Below are positions 23,849 through 36,599 of a stretch of DNA of 64,000 nucleotides, in pieces. Source of the stretch: Deroplatys truncata (lineage: Eukaryota; Arthropoda; Insecta; Mantodea; Mantidae); assembly GCA_030765065.1 (NCBI GenBank), contig CM060977.1:129894295-129958294 (forward strand), given 5' to 3'. The notes beneath the pieces are model-generated. The model was not told where the DNA came from, ran no database searches, and worked only from the letters and a program-made list of their open reading frames with translations. Position 1 is the first letter of the stretch. The number at the start of each line of letters is the position of its first letter. The translations under genes and the position numbers were made by a program.

Positions 23849-25227
23849 TTTCAGGAAGAGTTAACTTCATAAACGCTAGGACAAAGCCTATTACTGACAA
23901 ACGAATTTGACAAACTAATTAGGTATCGCGTTTCCTACGTTTTATCTTGTTTTCTAATGAGCATATTCTTAGTAGGGACGTCATGTTCAACTTCAAAAAC
24001 AAGCCATGTAGGGGGGAAGTAAATCCCCACAGGTTGCATATGCCAAGCCACCAACATCGCTTCGCTGTAAAGTTTGGGCGAATATTATCAATGACTATCT
24101 AATAAGCCCGTACCCCTTGTGGTTTGTAAATGGTACCAATTTTAGAATAGAAACTAATTATTTGAATATAATTGAAAATAACTTACGAGTTGTTATACCG
24201 TGGTTTGCTGGAGACGGTGTTCAAGATGCTTCGTCCACTACTGCGGTGGAAATCATTCTTTATCAGACGCAGCTATACCTTCTCCGAGGAGACTTCGGCC
24301 GTGCCACTGAAGATGTCCTCCGTCTGGTACACCTGTCACCAGCAGACCATAGCATAACAGTTGACGCTGACCTCTGACACATCTGTGTTGTTCCTGGCAG
24401 TTGCTTCAGGAGACTCAGAGTCCCGGGTTCGATGGTTGGATGGCAGGGATTTGGAACTTTGTTTTGGTAGAGCTGAGGTTCTGGTTTTCAGGGGTGGTGA
24501 CACTGCCTTGATATTAATAATACTGCCGGCGATGTTTGAGTTATTTCTTTATTTTGTTACGTAGATTCCTATGTGGTCGACCCGCCACCTTTGTCGTCGA
24601 AACCACTGTTATTCTCATCACTTTCGAAGTCCCTACTTATGTGTTCCTCCGACTATCCCTCGAATTGCCTAGATTTCACAACTTCATTTTCACAATATAA
24701 ACTTTCTGATTATTTTCTTCTTATTTTGTTTCATCATCCGTCCTCGTGGTTAGTTTGTACCGGAATGTGTCTCGGCGTTTCTTTTCCTCTTTCACGCCTT
24801 TCGCCAAACTTAGAATTTTCCCCCACCTTTCTTATGTTTCGTTCCGTTTTACGTTCAAACGTATCATGTGATGTATACGCGATCTTTTGATTGGCTATCA
24901 TTTTTGTTTCATGATTTTTATTATTGACCACCCCCACTTGACAACTTTCACATCTGCTTCTTACAGCTTATTTTGAGTTTTAAAATCTTCCCACGAATAT
25001 TCTTAGATCGTAGATAAGGCACATATACTTTCTGACCCTGCTAAGCTTTGAAACCGTTGTAAACTACACGTCCGAGGCACAGTACAAAAGCGAAACTTCC
25101 GGTAGGCTTTATGTCGCCCATAGCAGGTAGATACATCTGCTTCGAGCAAAACAAACTTGTTTTTCTGCCTTTTCATCAAAACTCATTCCTAATATGAATT
25201 CAGCACATTTTTGTCGTTAAGTTCGAT

Positions 25228-25248
25228 CGTATATTATTACTATTATTA

Positions 25249-25299
<51 letters not shown>
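25228..25299 (+). repeat. (ATT)n microsatellite
   Basis: About twenty near-perfect ATT/TTA trinucleotides. Confidence 0.95.
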
Positions 25300-26466
25300 T
25301 CTCCTGGGTCTCGATAACCAGCTTCACAGTCCGGAAAATACTTCCAAAAGACTAAGTTCTCTCATAATTATTTGAATGCAATTTTTTCAAAGAATCTATA
25401 CATTTTAAGATCTCCTTATGGGGATTTAGGACATCTGTTAAAATAATTTTGTAATCATTTGTCTTGCACACAAAAATATTGCCTGTAATTGCGGTTATTT
25501 TGTTTCATTCATATTTTACAAGTGTTCACCACGTGATTTATATTTGGCTTTCCATTTACATTTCCGGCGCTGAAATATTGAATAATTAACTCTATGGAAA
25601 TAAAGACTTTCCTATCCAGATGCGATTTTCTTGAAGCTATTCCAGAAAATACATATACTTATCAAGTGACATGTTTATGTAATTAGTATGAGCTAAATCT
25701 AAATATTTAGCATATTACATGTATACAAACACTGTCGCGTATAGCTTTGTTCTAATAATGTCAATATTAGTAATCAGTTAACACTAATGACACAGAAGTA
25801 AAAGCAGCATTCCTGGAAAAAAACAATCAGGTTGCTATATAGAACACTTTTGTGTATTTGTGAAAAAGGACAAAGCGGAATGCTTTGCTCTGCAAGTGAG
25901 ACAGACCGCAGAGTTTGGTGTAACCAAACTGTATGCAGGTATTCACTGTAATGGCATACCGTTGTCTTTGGCTCTCCGACCAATGACGTCACCACAAAGT
26001 GATGGATGTGGCGACCTGCTGATCACCAGGGGCACGTAAATTCACGGTCGTGCAGTTCCAGAATTGGTTCTGTAACCACCTTTACACGATCCAATCCCTT
26101 CCTATGATTGGAATAACAACGCACCGCATAAATTCGGCACTAATCTGTATAAATACCCCTTTGCGCTGTGGCCTCCGTTTTTGGGCGCGTTCGTGCATGA
26201 AAAACGTGAAATGGAGAATCCATTTGCAAGTATTTTTAAAAATAACTCTGTAAAAAATCCTATGACGTCTTCAACACTGCCTACCTTTACTCCATATGTT
26301 GACCGGGGAAACAATATATTGCGAGGAAACATTCAGCTATTCCGTTTGATATATGCAGCACCTTAAGGATTTGTTACTAAATAAGCCGATCAATAAATTC
26401 AGAAACCATGGAAGATATCAAACAAATTCCAGAAAACACGAAGGTCACTAAGATCCATTTCAAACC

Positions 26467-26973
26467 GAGCGGGATGGCTCAGCGGTGAGATATGTGACCC
26501 GCATTCGAGAGGTCGTGGGTTTCATTCCCGTGAGCGACCTTCATGACCTATGGGTCGCCAGGCGAATGCTGGGAAGGATTATTAAATTCCCCGAATTACC
26601 TATCCCTGAATTTCATCTCTATTCTCATTTCACTTCACCTGATTGGCCTCTTTCAGGGTTGAAAATGTCGGCGGGAGGTCTCCGCGTCTGCATGGTAGGA
26701 GAAAAGAATGCTCTAAGGAAACCTTCGTCACCCGGAGTACGAGCGGTCGCCAGTCCCACGACCCCAGGGATGCGCAAGGGGGAAGGGGCTCCGGCTGCAC
26801 CACCAGCACCCGCGGAGTTCAAATCTGCAAACGGTAGGGACCCTGCCCTCTGCCTAATGTGCTTCCTGGTCTGGCCGCCCTCTGTCCCTTGTCACCTCAT
26901 CCCTCCCTCCCGGTGGCGCCCCGTTAGAGACCTGGTGAGAAAGATCTGATTCTAGTCCTGTCATATCCTAAGA
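26467..26973 (+). mobile_element. tRNA-headed SINE (family C)
   Basis: The head is GAGCGGGATGGCTCAGCGG (box A-like), then CCCGCATTCGAGAGG and a box B-like GTTTCATTCCC. The body has AGGCGAATGCTGGGAAGG. An imperfect target duplication, ATC(C)ATTTCAAACC, lies at 26453-26466 and about 26974-26986. The long GC-richer open frames inside (for example 26485-26949) only read the SINE. Confidence 0.85.
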
Positions 26974-26986
26974 ATCATTTCAAACC

Positions 26987-27735
26987 TAAGCTGTAATGTT
27001 ACATACATGAAAAAGAAATTAGGGAACCTTAAAGTTCTCCAATTATCGTACATTATAATATTTTTATTATTATATAAATCTTTAAAATATATTGTTACAT
27101 GCTGGATAGATGGCCTAAAGGTTCACAAGAAAATGAAATTCATTTTGAGTATACAGCACGTACATTGAGGGGACGTATGATTATTTGGCTGGGAGGACCG
27201 AAACGTGATGTGGAGGTTAAGAGGAAGGCGTGGGTTTTGGCTGAATAAAATCCATAACACAAATCTACTCACACATTCCTAGATTTATTTGCCAATCGTT
27301 TGGGTTTTCTACATTAGTAAAAACGGAAGGTGGGAGAAGATGTCAACCGATCCAAAGCCCGGCTTACACACGCGGTCCGTTTCTCACGGAATCCTATCCG
27401 AGACAGATGCTATCTCCCACTACTTGTGACTAGCAAAGCTATCAGCCAAGAGTGACGTAATGACAATATCTGGTAATGACAATGTAGAACAATAATGTAA
27501 CACCCAAATTATTAATATGCTACAATATCTCTAATATTTTAATATTATATAATATATAAATAACTTACAATTCACAATCTGAAAATAAGCGTATATAAAG
27601 GACAATAAAATTGAATGATAAAATCTTACAAAGCGAAGTTTTATGCTAAGAACTAAATGAAGCATTTAAGAAATCTTGTGATTACATTCGTCTTCGTTTT
27701 CTTGCTCTTCTTCTGTTACTTTTCCTATTATTATA
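26987..27735. other. Unassigned AT-rich DNA
   Basis: No gene or repeat recognised. Confidence 0.4.
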
Positions 27736-28434
27736 GTAAGTATTGTATTCCATCCAAACATTGGATACCGAGATCTTTAGAAAAACGTCTGTGTGTGTAT
27801 GTGAACGCATAACTCAAAAACGAAAGTTGGATAAACCCAAATCTTGGTATTTAATATCAATATCTTTGTAAGATGCGACACATGGAATATTTGTCGACAT
27901 TTTTTATTTTCTAAAAATGGCGCTATTGATTTTGATAAAGTGCCGTATATTAAAGATTGGCCTTTAATAAAAAAAAAATCACAAATAAAATGCATATCTT
28001 AAATTTTCTGGAAATAGCCTGTGAAGTCCTTTTCATTTGGAAGGAGTTTTGTATAATCTTATATAACTGTAAACTTAAGCGGTAGATGAAAGCGTACTGT
28101 ACAAGAAACACACAATTTTTTTAAACAATTCTTTTTATGGAATCAACCATTTCCGAGATATCCGCCAATAACTGTTCGAATTGTTCAATACCTAGTTATT
28201 CTTTTAAAGCGCTGTCAACATTATGTTGTTTCTCGCGTTTCCATTGAAAATATATGGAATTTTAACACAGCGTAAAGCGTACAGTTCTTAAACATTTGAT
28301 TATCACTGTTCCCTTTGTATCTGTAACGAAATGTGTAATTTACTTTCAAATGAATACTTAAATATAAAATAAACTTTAGTAAGACTAATAAAGGATGTAG
28401 GATAGAGAACGTCATGTGAGTATATCACATCACA
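27736..28434 (-). repeat. Dispersed repeat A, copy 8
   Basis: Minus orientation, from TATAGTAAGTATTGTATTCC to GAGAACGTCATGTGAGTATA. It lacks most of the (CA)n block and is diverged. Confidence 0.75.
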
Positions 28435-28489
28435 TTTCTGTTCTGCAGTATCCGAGGGAACTCGAAACTGATCCAATGAGGGTACTGTA

Positions 28490-28975
28490 ATTATGCCTCA
28501 CAAAGAGGTGCCCCCAAGAGAGAGGAGGAGGTGATAGGTGACACCGGGCGGCAGAACCAGTAGTGACGGAACAGCACTGACAGCGTCTCTACAGTTTCCA
28601 GATTGAAACGCCCCCGACAGCCGGATAGGCAGCCAGGGGGCCCCGGGTCACACAGAGGGTCCAGCACCCCGCTCCGAAGGGGCGGTCTGTATACGTCGGC
28701 CATCAGTCGGAAGCCGAAGACGAAGAAAGTTCCACAAAGAGCATCATTCTCCCCCGCCATGCCGCACCGAAATACCAACCCTGAAACAGACCTAACCGGG
28801 TGAAGGATGAATGGAACAAAATGTAGGGACAGAAAATTCGGGGTTGAGAGGCACCACTCTAACATTTGCTCTGACGACCCGGGAAAACCCCGAAAAGCTC
28901 CATGGGTCAGAGGAGGCGGTCGCCGGGAATCGGAGTCGGGACCTCCCGAATGCGGGATATAGACATTGCCGCGTT
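28490..28975 (-). mobile_element. tRNA-headed SINE (family C), minus orientation
   Basis: On the minus strand from about 28975 it reads CCCGCATTCGGGAGGTCCC, a box B-like GATTCCCGGCGACCGCC and TTTTCGGGGTTTTCCCGGG. A GC-rich body follows down to the GGGGGCACCTCTTTG end near 28490. A target duplication was not identified. Confidence 0.7.
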
Positions 28976-29119
28976 GGTCATCACGCTTGTTTTGCTCTTC
29001 TTCGTGTTTTCTTTTACTTGAAGGATTGGGTCTCTCCCATCTCCATGTTTACCTGCTTTCTCCTTGCAATGTTCTTTGTATTCCAGTTTACCCTTTGGGT
29101 TTGTATCTATATATTTATA

Positions 29120-30506
29120 CATTGCCTTTGTGAAAATTGCAGCACCAAGAAAGAATTTCCCGAATAACTCCAAACTTGGTAGAAGTGTAGAAGAGTGTGC
29201 AAGCAATAAGTGGTTAGGTTTGCAGAGAGATGGAATACACGTAGGTAGAGCAGAGCCCTCTCGTGTCGGTCCGACAAGGTCAGTGTTGCGTCCACTGTAA
29301 TCAGGGCAGATCATTCAAACAAGATGGAAAATAAAGTGAGTGCCAGTATGCCTTGTCGACGTCAAAGGGAGCCATATCGGCATATGAGTGAGTTTGAACG
29401 GGGCAGAATGATCCGTCTCCGGGAAGCGGGTTTGAAATTTCGGCTCATACACTGCTACGACAGTGATGCGTGTGTGGAAGTAGTGGATAGATGAAGATCG
29501 TACGCAGCGAAGAGCGAGTAGTGAACAACGGAACATGACCACAGAACGGGATTACCGTCATCTTGTCCGCATGCCAATAACGGACCGTACAGTTTCAACC
29601 ACAGTGTTGGATCGACGCTGGAGTACTGAAACAGGTGTGAACTTGTCTGCATCAACGGTTCTTCTGCTGCAGGTTGAACTGGTTGTTGCATGCGTGCCAT
29701 TACGTTAGCTTCCATTTTCCAGAAACCACAAGCTCCTCCAACTGCAATGGGCACGTGAAAACTGTCACTGATGTGCTGAGTGGCAAAATGTAGTCTTTTC
29801 GGACGAGTCCCGCTTCAACGTGCCCTACAGTGATGACTGCATACGTGTCCGGCGGTACCGTGGCGAGCGCAATCTGGAGGGCTCCATTGTTGAGCGGCAT
29901 AGCGGACAAACACCAGGTGTAATGGTTTGGGGCGCCATTAGTTACAACAACCTATCTCGCCTCCTACGAATTGAGGGCTCTTTGAACAGCAACAGCAATG
30001 GTGGTGTAGAGCCTGAGGTACTCCTCCTGCTTCAGGCATCTCCACAGGCCACATTTCAACAGGACAATACCTGCCCACATATGCCGAGGAATATACAAGC
30101 CTTCTTCGAAGAGCGACGGGTACCATTGATTCCCTGGCCTGCACGTTCGCCTGACATGTTGCCCATCGAACACGTCTGGGATATGGTTGGTCGGCACCTG
30201 GTGCGTCACGGTCCTCCAGTAACCAGTGTCACGAATTTGTGGACTCAAATAAAAACTGCGTGGAGGAAAATCCCTCAGGAACTTATTCAGGACCTTTTTT
30301 ATTCAATGACACGGCGTATAGCAGCTCTAATTGCAGCGCATGGAGGCCACACCAAATACTGAATATTAGGCCTCAAAGGTCATGTATAGATTTGAAAAGT
30401 TTATCACTTGTTACTTGTCAAGTGTCTAACCTGTAGTATTAGATTCATTGAATTCATGCATTTCCTTCTTGGTGTTGCAATTTTCACAAACGACAAGGGA
30501 GTAGTG
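29120..30506 (+). mobile_element. Tc1-like transposon, family 2, copy 1
   Basis: The inverted ends share GTGAAAATTGCAGCACCAAG (left) and CTTGGTGTTGCAATTTTCAC (right). A TA flanks each side (29118-29119 and 30507-30508). The copy at 41558-42906 is the same family in the other orientation. Only a broken transposase is carried. Confidence 0.85.
29323..30362 (+). pseudogene. Tc1-type transposase, multiply frameshifted
   Basis: The start region reads HMSEFERGRMIRLREAGL, an HTH beginning typical of this Tc1 subgroup. The middle is broken by stops and frameshifts. The catalytic end, in the 29820-30362 frame, is well kept: GVMVWGAISYNN, FQQDNTCPHMPRN with the second Asp, and WPARSPDMLPIEHVWD with the third acidic residue. 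It ends RIAALIAAHGGHTKY. The enzyme family moves elements between TA sites; this copy should be inactive. Confidence 0.85.
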
Positions 30507-32740
30507 TAACATTCATTCGAGCTTATTAAAAATAATATGAAATCTTTATTCTAATAGTTCGGGAATAATATATGCTATATTTGTGTAATATCACCATAAT
30601 TCAGATGATCAAGGAGGATATAAATTGAAGCGATTCTTGCATCATGTAATACTAACAATGAAGTCGCTGTGGAATGTATAAGTTTAGCACAGTATCGGAA
30701 CTAGTCCTCCTTAACAAAGTGGTGAAATTTCAAAATCTTGCATTTTTTATTCAAATATTTCCAAAATTTCGTCGTAAACTGCTCTACATCAATTGTAAGT
30801 ATGTTTTAAATTTCATACAGATATACTTAATATTTTTCAGAAAAAATCTATTTTACTTCAATTATGCGAATTTCAAAGATTCAACCAGACGCATAAATCG
30901 AAATTTTGAGAAAATAAAAATACTGCAATATTATTCAATCTATATTGTGCAAAACTGCTATATGGAATTTTATTCGCTACTTTTATAATATAAAAAAAGG
31001 GTTTTTAAGCCTTAAAATATAATTGTTTAACAATTTATCCTCATGTATCATACCTTAAGCCTCTTAAAAGTATACGAAGAGCCATTAGTCAGTTCTTTAA
31101 GTTAATTCTCTCTTAGTTTGTGCTGAAAATGTTAACATGATTGTTTACAAAGTACATTACGTGGAACATTTTTAATGGAAAAAATTATAAGAAAAATCAA
31201 AGACGAATAAACGACATTGGAAGTAAGTATAGGTCATTAGTCCGTGCGCTCTTGGGTATTTAAACACCCCATGTTGAAGCTTTAACGGACTCTGGGGCAT
31301 AACCTAAGGGTATGCAATTAATGCTAAAGGTTTAAGGTATTTTTGGATATAAATCTAAATTTTAGTTGTTTTCACCAAATTTAAGCTAAGAGTATTCTCA
31401 TTATATGCTGCTGTAGATTTCTGGAAATGTAGTCCTTTATATTCAGTATCCTTATGTGCACATTCAGAGAGCAAGTGATCTCAAAGAGTTAAAGGAGCTG
31501 ACCTAGTATTATCTGAAGTATGACAATATTTTCTCTGCATGATCGGTTCATCTAACATCAAAGAATTTTGTCTATCTATTGGCAACTTCAAAGTTACACT
31601 CCATCAAAAGCCATCTAAAACTCTTCAGCAAAAATCAATATTTTGCAGGTTAAAAAGAGATCTTGGCGAATCCACAAATGAAAACTTATTCACCTACAAA
31701 AATATCTCTCATGGGTAAGAAATATCTATGTAAAGTGGAGTTATTCTTGACAGAAACGAAGTATAAACTTTTTGACAAAGGATTATTCTTAGTCCTTCGT
31801 TTAAGCGGAGATTAAAAGCCTATCTCGGCAATGTTATATGAGCTAAACTCACGACTAGAGCGCTGATGGAGTGACACGGTCCGTTATTTCAAGTTACGGA
31901 TGCAGCGAGCATAATGTCTTGGCACGTGTCCCTTGGGTAGAGACGGTGGATCAAGAAATACAAGTGTACTGTAGTAGGCATCATGTTCCACTTCGCAGAC
32001 AGAGTGAGAAGTACATGTGACAGTTATAAAAGTTTTATTATTTGTATGCACCTATTACCTCTTATGATGTGGAAAGGAGTTTGTCACGATATAGCTTTTG
32101 TTTAAGTGAGAGACGGAGAACATTCAGTTTCGACAATCACCGCATGTTCTTTTGATACACGCGCCCGTTGTTTACATCTGTCCTCTCTCCTTTACTATAA
32201 ACAGACTACAGTACACGGTAAGTTAACCTCAGAAGGCGGATGATGCCGGAATGAGTGTAATGCACGCCTTCTAAGTTAACTGATATGCTTTTATGCATTA
32301 ATTTAGTTTATTAAGGAAGATAGAATTATTTTCTTCATTATACTATTTTGATTAAAGTCTATCAGTAATTGTTGTTTTAAAATAACAAAACATATTATTA
32401 AAATCAAAGTAGTCCTACAATGGTACATATAAATGTTTTGTTACTTTAAAATTTAATTTATTTTATCCTTATTTAATTTATCTTCTGAGGAAGCCTTCCA
32501 TTTGTGTCAGAGTATGTCGTTCACGCAAAAATCTGTGTAAAGAAAAACTGGAGAACTTGCATATATTTGCAAAGAAATAAACTACATGTCTTAGCACACA
32601 GCAGCGGCTATACTTAAGTGTTGTACCAATTTGTGGAGCAAAACTTGCGCTAAAAGATGGATGAATTAAAGTTTACCCCTCTACTCGAAAGTGTAAAGCA
32701 GCTATGATCAAGTAGTGTAGAATTCATTAAATAAAGTGGT
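30507..32740. other. Unassigned AT-rich DNA
   Basis: About 2.2 kb without a recognisable gene. A short palindromic block, AGTTAACCTCAGAAGGCG...CGCCTTCTAAGTTAACT, lies at about 32221-32281. A run starting GGAGATTAAAAGCCTATCTC near 31806 is echoed near 36036. Confidence 0.4.
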
Positions 32741-32764
32741 AAATGCAATACCATGTAAAAGAAA

Positions 32765-32786
32765 TATATATATATATATATATATT
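32765..32786 (+). repeat. (TA)n microsatellite
   Basis: Eleven TA dinucleotides in a row. Confidence 0.9.
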
Positions 32787-32984
32787 TAAAATAGAAGTAT
32801 TGTGCCCAGTGATAAAGCATGTATATACAATTAAAAAGGAAAATCCAATTATTAGGACTTTACAACAAACTAATGATTTTTTACAATTTTCCCTTTTAGT
32901 CCTTCCCTTAATTCCTCGTAATTTACTTCAACTTCCGTTACATATGCACAAAAGAACTATACATACTACTCTTACAAGCTGGTT

Positions 32985-33545
32985 ACCAAGCGGAATAGCT
33001 CAGGCGGTTACGTCTGCGACCCGCATTCGGGAGGTCGTGGGTTTTATTCCCGTGGCCGAAATCCCTGACTCATGTTTTTTTCGGGGTTTCCCCAGGTCGC
33101 CAGACGAATGCTGGGAAGGATCATTACATCCCCGAATTTCCAGTCCCTCCATTTCATCTCCATTCTTATTTCACTTCACCCTTCATCTGCTTGGTCTCTT
33201 TCAGGGTTGCAAGAGTCGGCGAAAGGTCAGTGTGTGCATGGTAAGGGAAAGAGATGCTCTGAGGAAACCGTCGTCCACCGGACTACGAGCGGTCTCCTGT
33301 TTCCGATCCCCCAGGGGATGTGTAAGCCTAAAGGTCGGAGGGGGTCGGCTGTACCATCTAGCATCCGGGAGTTTAGATCTGTAATTAGTAGGGCTGTGCC
33401 CTCTGCCTGTCGTGGTTCCTGGTCCGGCCGCCCTGTGTCTCCTCTCTCCTCATCTCTCCCTCGCGGGGGCACCCCATCGAGGATCTAGGCACAAAAGATC
33501 TGCGTAGGTAGAGATGCTTCTCTGCTTCTATTCCTATCTTATACT
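32985..33545 (+). mobile_element. tRNA-headed SINE (family C)
   Basis: The head is CAAGCGGAATAGCTCAGGCG, then CCCGCATTCGGGAGG and the box B-like GGTTTTATTCCC. The body contains GCCAGACGAATGCTGGGAAG, as in the 26.5-kb copy. An imperfect 11-bp target duplication, ACAAGCTGRTT, lies at 32974-32984 and 33546-33556. Confidence 0.85.
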
Positions 33546-33929
33546 ACAAGCTGATTCTGATACCCTCAATGAGTTATTATGTAACTGTATAGGAAAGTGA
33601 GCTTTTTTCAGAACAAACAAGTTGTTTATGGTTGTGGCGAAGCTGAAAAAATATTTTCCTGTAGTTATGTAGAATATTTGGTTTCCTACTATGTAGAAAT
33701 ACCTTATATATTATTGAAATACTGCTCTGCATATTATGTTGGACGTGGACGCAGTTCATATGTTTCATATGCTCGCTGTAGGACCAATGCATTCATATGT
33801 TGGTGTTGGAGTTCGGAAATAATTACGGAGCAAAGTGTACATCAGATACTCAACATGAGGACTAACATTCTTGAACCAAGATTCAAGTTTGAATTGAAAT
33901 TTACGGTCTCCTATCCTTAGCGGGGTGAA

Positions 33930-34877
33930 TGGGAAAGACTGGTAAAACCTCATAACAACAAAGCCCAATCTGGTATACTGATGGTTCTAGAACCAAAACA
34001 GGAACGGGGGCTGGGCTTTACGGTAATGACACCAAGATTTCGTATAGTACGGGTAACTTAGCTACAGTTTTCCAGGCTGAGGTTTATGCATTCATATCCA
34101 GTGTCATGCAAAGCATTAAAAGGAGATATAATAATAGAAGTATTCTTATCCTCTCAGACAGTCAAGCTGCTCTTAAAGCACTTGAATCACCATCAACAAA
34201 ACCAAAGCTGGTCTCAGAATGCCGGGAATCCTTAATGACACTGGCTGAACACAATAAGGTTCAACTTATGTGGGTGCCAGGACATACAGGTATACCAAGC
34301 AATTAGAAAGCAGATGAAAATGAAGATTGGCAGCGAAATCCAATTTTTGGGTTCGGAGCCTGTACTGGGGGTGTCCTACAGACCAGTGAAACAGGCTATT
34401 ATGTGCTGGGCTCAAGCAGAACACAAGAACTACTGGAACTCCATTGAGGGTTGCAGACATTCCAAGTTGTTTATTACAGACCTAGATATCAGCCGGGCAA
34501 AGTACTTGCGTGGTCTTAGTAGAAGAAGACTTGCATGGGCAACAGGATTCATTACAGGACACTGTGCCCTAAAGTTTAATCTATACAGAATGGGATTGTT
34601 TAACAACACTATCTGTAGTAAATGCCTAGAAGGAAATGAGACTGTTACTCATCTGCTATGTGATTGCCATGCTCTTGCTAATCAAAGAGCAAGTATTTTT
34701 GACAAACACTTTTCCAAAGGTAGATGAACTATCGAAAGCAACAGTTAGTAGTCTGGTTAAGTTCATAACGAGCAACAGACTACTAACTGATGAAAGGGGG
34801 TATGCGCAATAGATCTTTAAGGTCGCAGTGCTTGGGCATAAAACCCACACTTTTTAAACTAGAACTAGAACTAGAAG
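33930..34877 (+). mobile_element. 5'-truncated non-LTR retrotransposon, RNase H and 3' end
   Basis: The 3' end of a LINE with an RNase H domain. It closes in a short CTAGAA tandem tail at about 34858-34877, directly abutted by a SINE. The 5' limit is uncertain because the reverse transcriptase and endonuclease parts are absent. Confidence 0.75.
33965..34727 (+). pseudogene. LINE ORF2 C-terminus: RNase H plus CCHC-like tail, broken
   Basis: The RNase H domain starts at IWYTDGSRTKTG (first catalytic Asp), continues to SILILSDSQAALKAL (another catalytic Asp) and VQLMWVPGHTGIPSN (conserved His). An in-frame stop follows at once. The reading resumes in another frame as KADENEDW. The C-terminal part (34314-34727) has CSKCLEGNETVTHLLCDC, the zinc-binding tail found after RNase H in I/Loa-type LINEs. 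RNase H would remove the RNA strand during target-primed reverse transcription. The stop and shift make this copy inactive. Confidence 0.8.
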
Positions 34878-35445
34878 TGGCGCCGCAGTAACGTATGCGA
34901 TCGCATTCGGGAGGTACCGGGCTCGATTCCCGGCGACCGCCCACTCTGGCCCATGGGTTTTTTTTTGCGGTTTGCCTGGGTCGACAGGCGAATACTGGGG
35001 TGGTTCATCTTCTATCACGATTCTCCTTCTCTCCCATTTTCTGTAACCATCATCCTCCTTGTTTTAGGATTGAAGGGCCAGGCGATGGTGCTCGGCAGGT
35101 TGCGACTGGTAGGTGGCTGTGTGCTCGGTGGAAGTTTATCATTACGTCGTCCAGAGACTGCTAGGCTAGAACTCGCCTTTGGGTATTTTCGGACGGGAGC
35201 TCCTTCGGGAGATCCCCGGAAGCTCGGGGCCCAATAGAGGGGCACGGGCGGCGTTGGTGGCTTTTTATCTGGAAGAATTAGGGACCCCGTCTGTGGCTTT
35301 CGCTCATCGTTATCCGGATCTGGTCGCCCTTTGGGTCTCTCCTCACCCCTCCCTCCCGGGGTCACTGTAGAAGCGCAAGGGACCGGCTGGCCGGCGTGCT
35401 CTGCCACTTTCGAGTGCCCCTTCCTTTATGTATGGGAAGTAATTG
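34878..35445 (+). mobile_element. tRNA-headed SINE (family C)
   Basis: It begins GTGGCGCCGCAGTAACG, then CGCATTCGGGAGGTACCGG and box B-like GCTCGATTCCCGG. The body contains CGACAGGCGAATACTGGGG. It sits directly after the LINE tail, as if inserted at that junction. The open frames across it are not genes. Confidence 0.75.
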
Positions 35446-36450
35446 ACCGGAAAAGTTCAATTTGGTGTACTAGTTTGGAGACAGAAAAATATGAAATTCC
35501 AGTGTGAAAGAAAACATTTTCCCATTCCTACATACGTTGAGTGATTTCTCATAGCAATTAAGATGCATTGTCTTGTACGAGTGATTGACTGATCGAAGAT
35601 ACTTTTGAAGAACTCAAGTTCTGATACATCTCTGTCTCTTATCTCCCTAAGTTAACTGGAGAAGAATCTCATGATACAGCTAAAGCTAATGAGAAAATAG
35701 TTACAGAACTGATCCTGGGATACTGCCGCTAGGCGACACAAGTCAGAGACAGCGCGGTAAATCTAGCAGTGCTGATCTCAGAATACCCACAGGACACCGT
35801 ATTGACATGCCATTATAACATTGTCCTCGTTGATAACAAGCTGCCAACGGGGCAAAGCAAACATCGACTCCCAAGAAAATAACAAATCAAAGTGCCTTAG
35901 TTGTGGTTTTACGAGGTGACTTTATAGGTTGTGGACCAATGAGTCAGTACTCTGGAAGGCTTACTGCACGTCAATGTGGCCTCTGTTTCATCTGGCAGCT
36001 CAGAAGACCGAATATGAAGCTTTATGTGCTTAAGGGGAGATTAAAAGTCTACTCCGCCAATGTTAAATATGTTAAATTCATTACCCATTATCTTAAAAAG
36101 TATTTAAGATATCAAACTGAAATGTTTACAAGATGTAACTGACGAGTTGCACAATTTTCCAACTCCCTGTGCTGCTACTGGCGTCTTGGGAAATTACAAA
36201 CTATATCTGTTTCTTTCTCTCGTTGGTCCTCTCTTTCATGCAAGTGCTTACATTTACCAACGTCCTGTGTTGTTAAAATTCCATGCTTTAACTTGCTAGC
36301 TGCTTTTTCTGTCCAACGATTCTTTTACAATGTTCCATATATAGATTAGAATAGTACAAATTATATGCTGTATACACAGTTCTTTTGCATATTTTTTCTA
36401 TTTACAACTGTTCCTTTACTTATTTTTCCCCCCTTTTACAGTGTAATTTT
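35446..36450. other. Unassigned DNA
   Basis: No gene recognised. It includes a short block near 36036-36070 similar to one near 31806. Confidence 0.4.
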
Positions 36451-36599
36451 TACTTTCTCTACTACGTATAGTAAGTAGGGGAAGTATTGTATTCCACCCA
36501 AAAATTCGAAATTTCACCGGAAATATATGTTTTGAGACCTCTGAAACCAAAAAAAAACATTTTTGGAAACATGTCCGTGTGTGTGTGTCTGTGTGTGTC
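36451..36599 (-). repeat. Dispersed repeat A, copy 9 (3'-end fragment)
   Basis: Minus-orientation terminal fragment from TACTTTCTCTACTACG to the (GT)n tract. A plus-orientation copy follows directly, so one copy was interrupted or truncated by the other. Confidence 0.75.

Larger units (their letters stand above)
22646..26452. other. Long stretch with no confident gene
   Basis: Apart from an 89-residue minus-strand frame at 23579-23848 and the (ATT)n tract near 25.25 kb, no feature was recognised. Several frames of 60-105 residues between 24117 and 24937 carry no known motif. Confidence 0.4.

Noticed and set aside
24117..24937. Cluster of 60-105-residue ORFs
   Set aside because: They overlap one another on both strands, have no recognisable motif, and no promoter or splice pattern supports a gene.
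26485..26949. 154-residue ORF on the plus strand
   Set aside because: It lies inside a tRNA-headed SINE with a target duplication. Open frames here reflect GC content, not a gene.
32743..33384. 213-residue ORF on the plus strand
   Set aside because: It runs from a (TA)n tract into a SINE. No domain is seen and it crosses unrelated sequence types.
35015..35407. 130-residue minus-strand ORF
   Set aside because: A shadow of the GC-rich SINE body.
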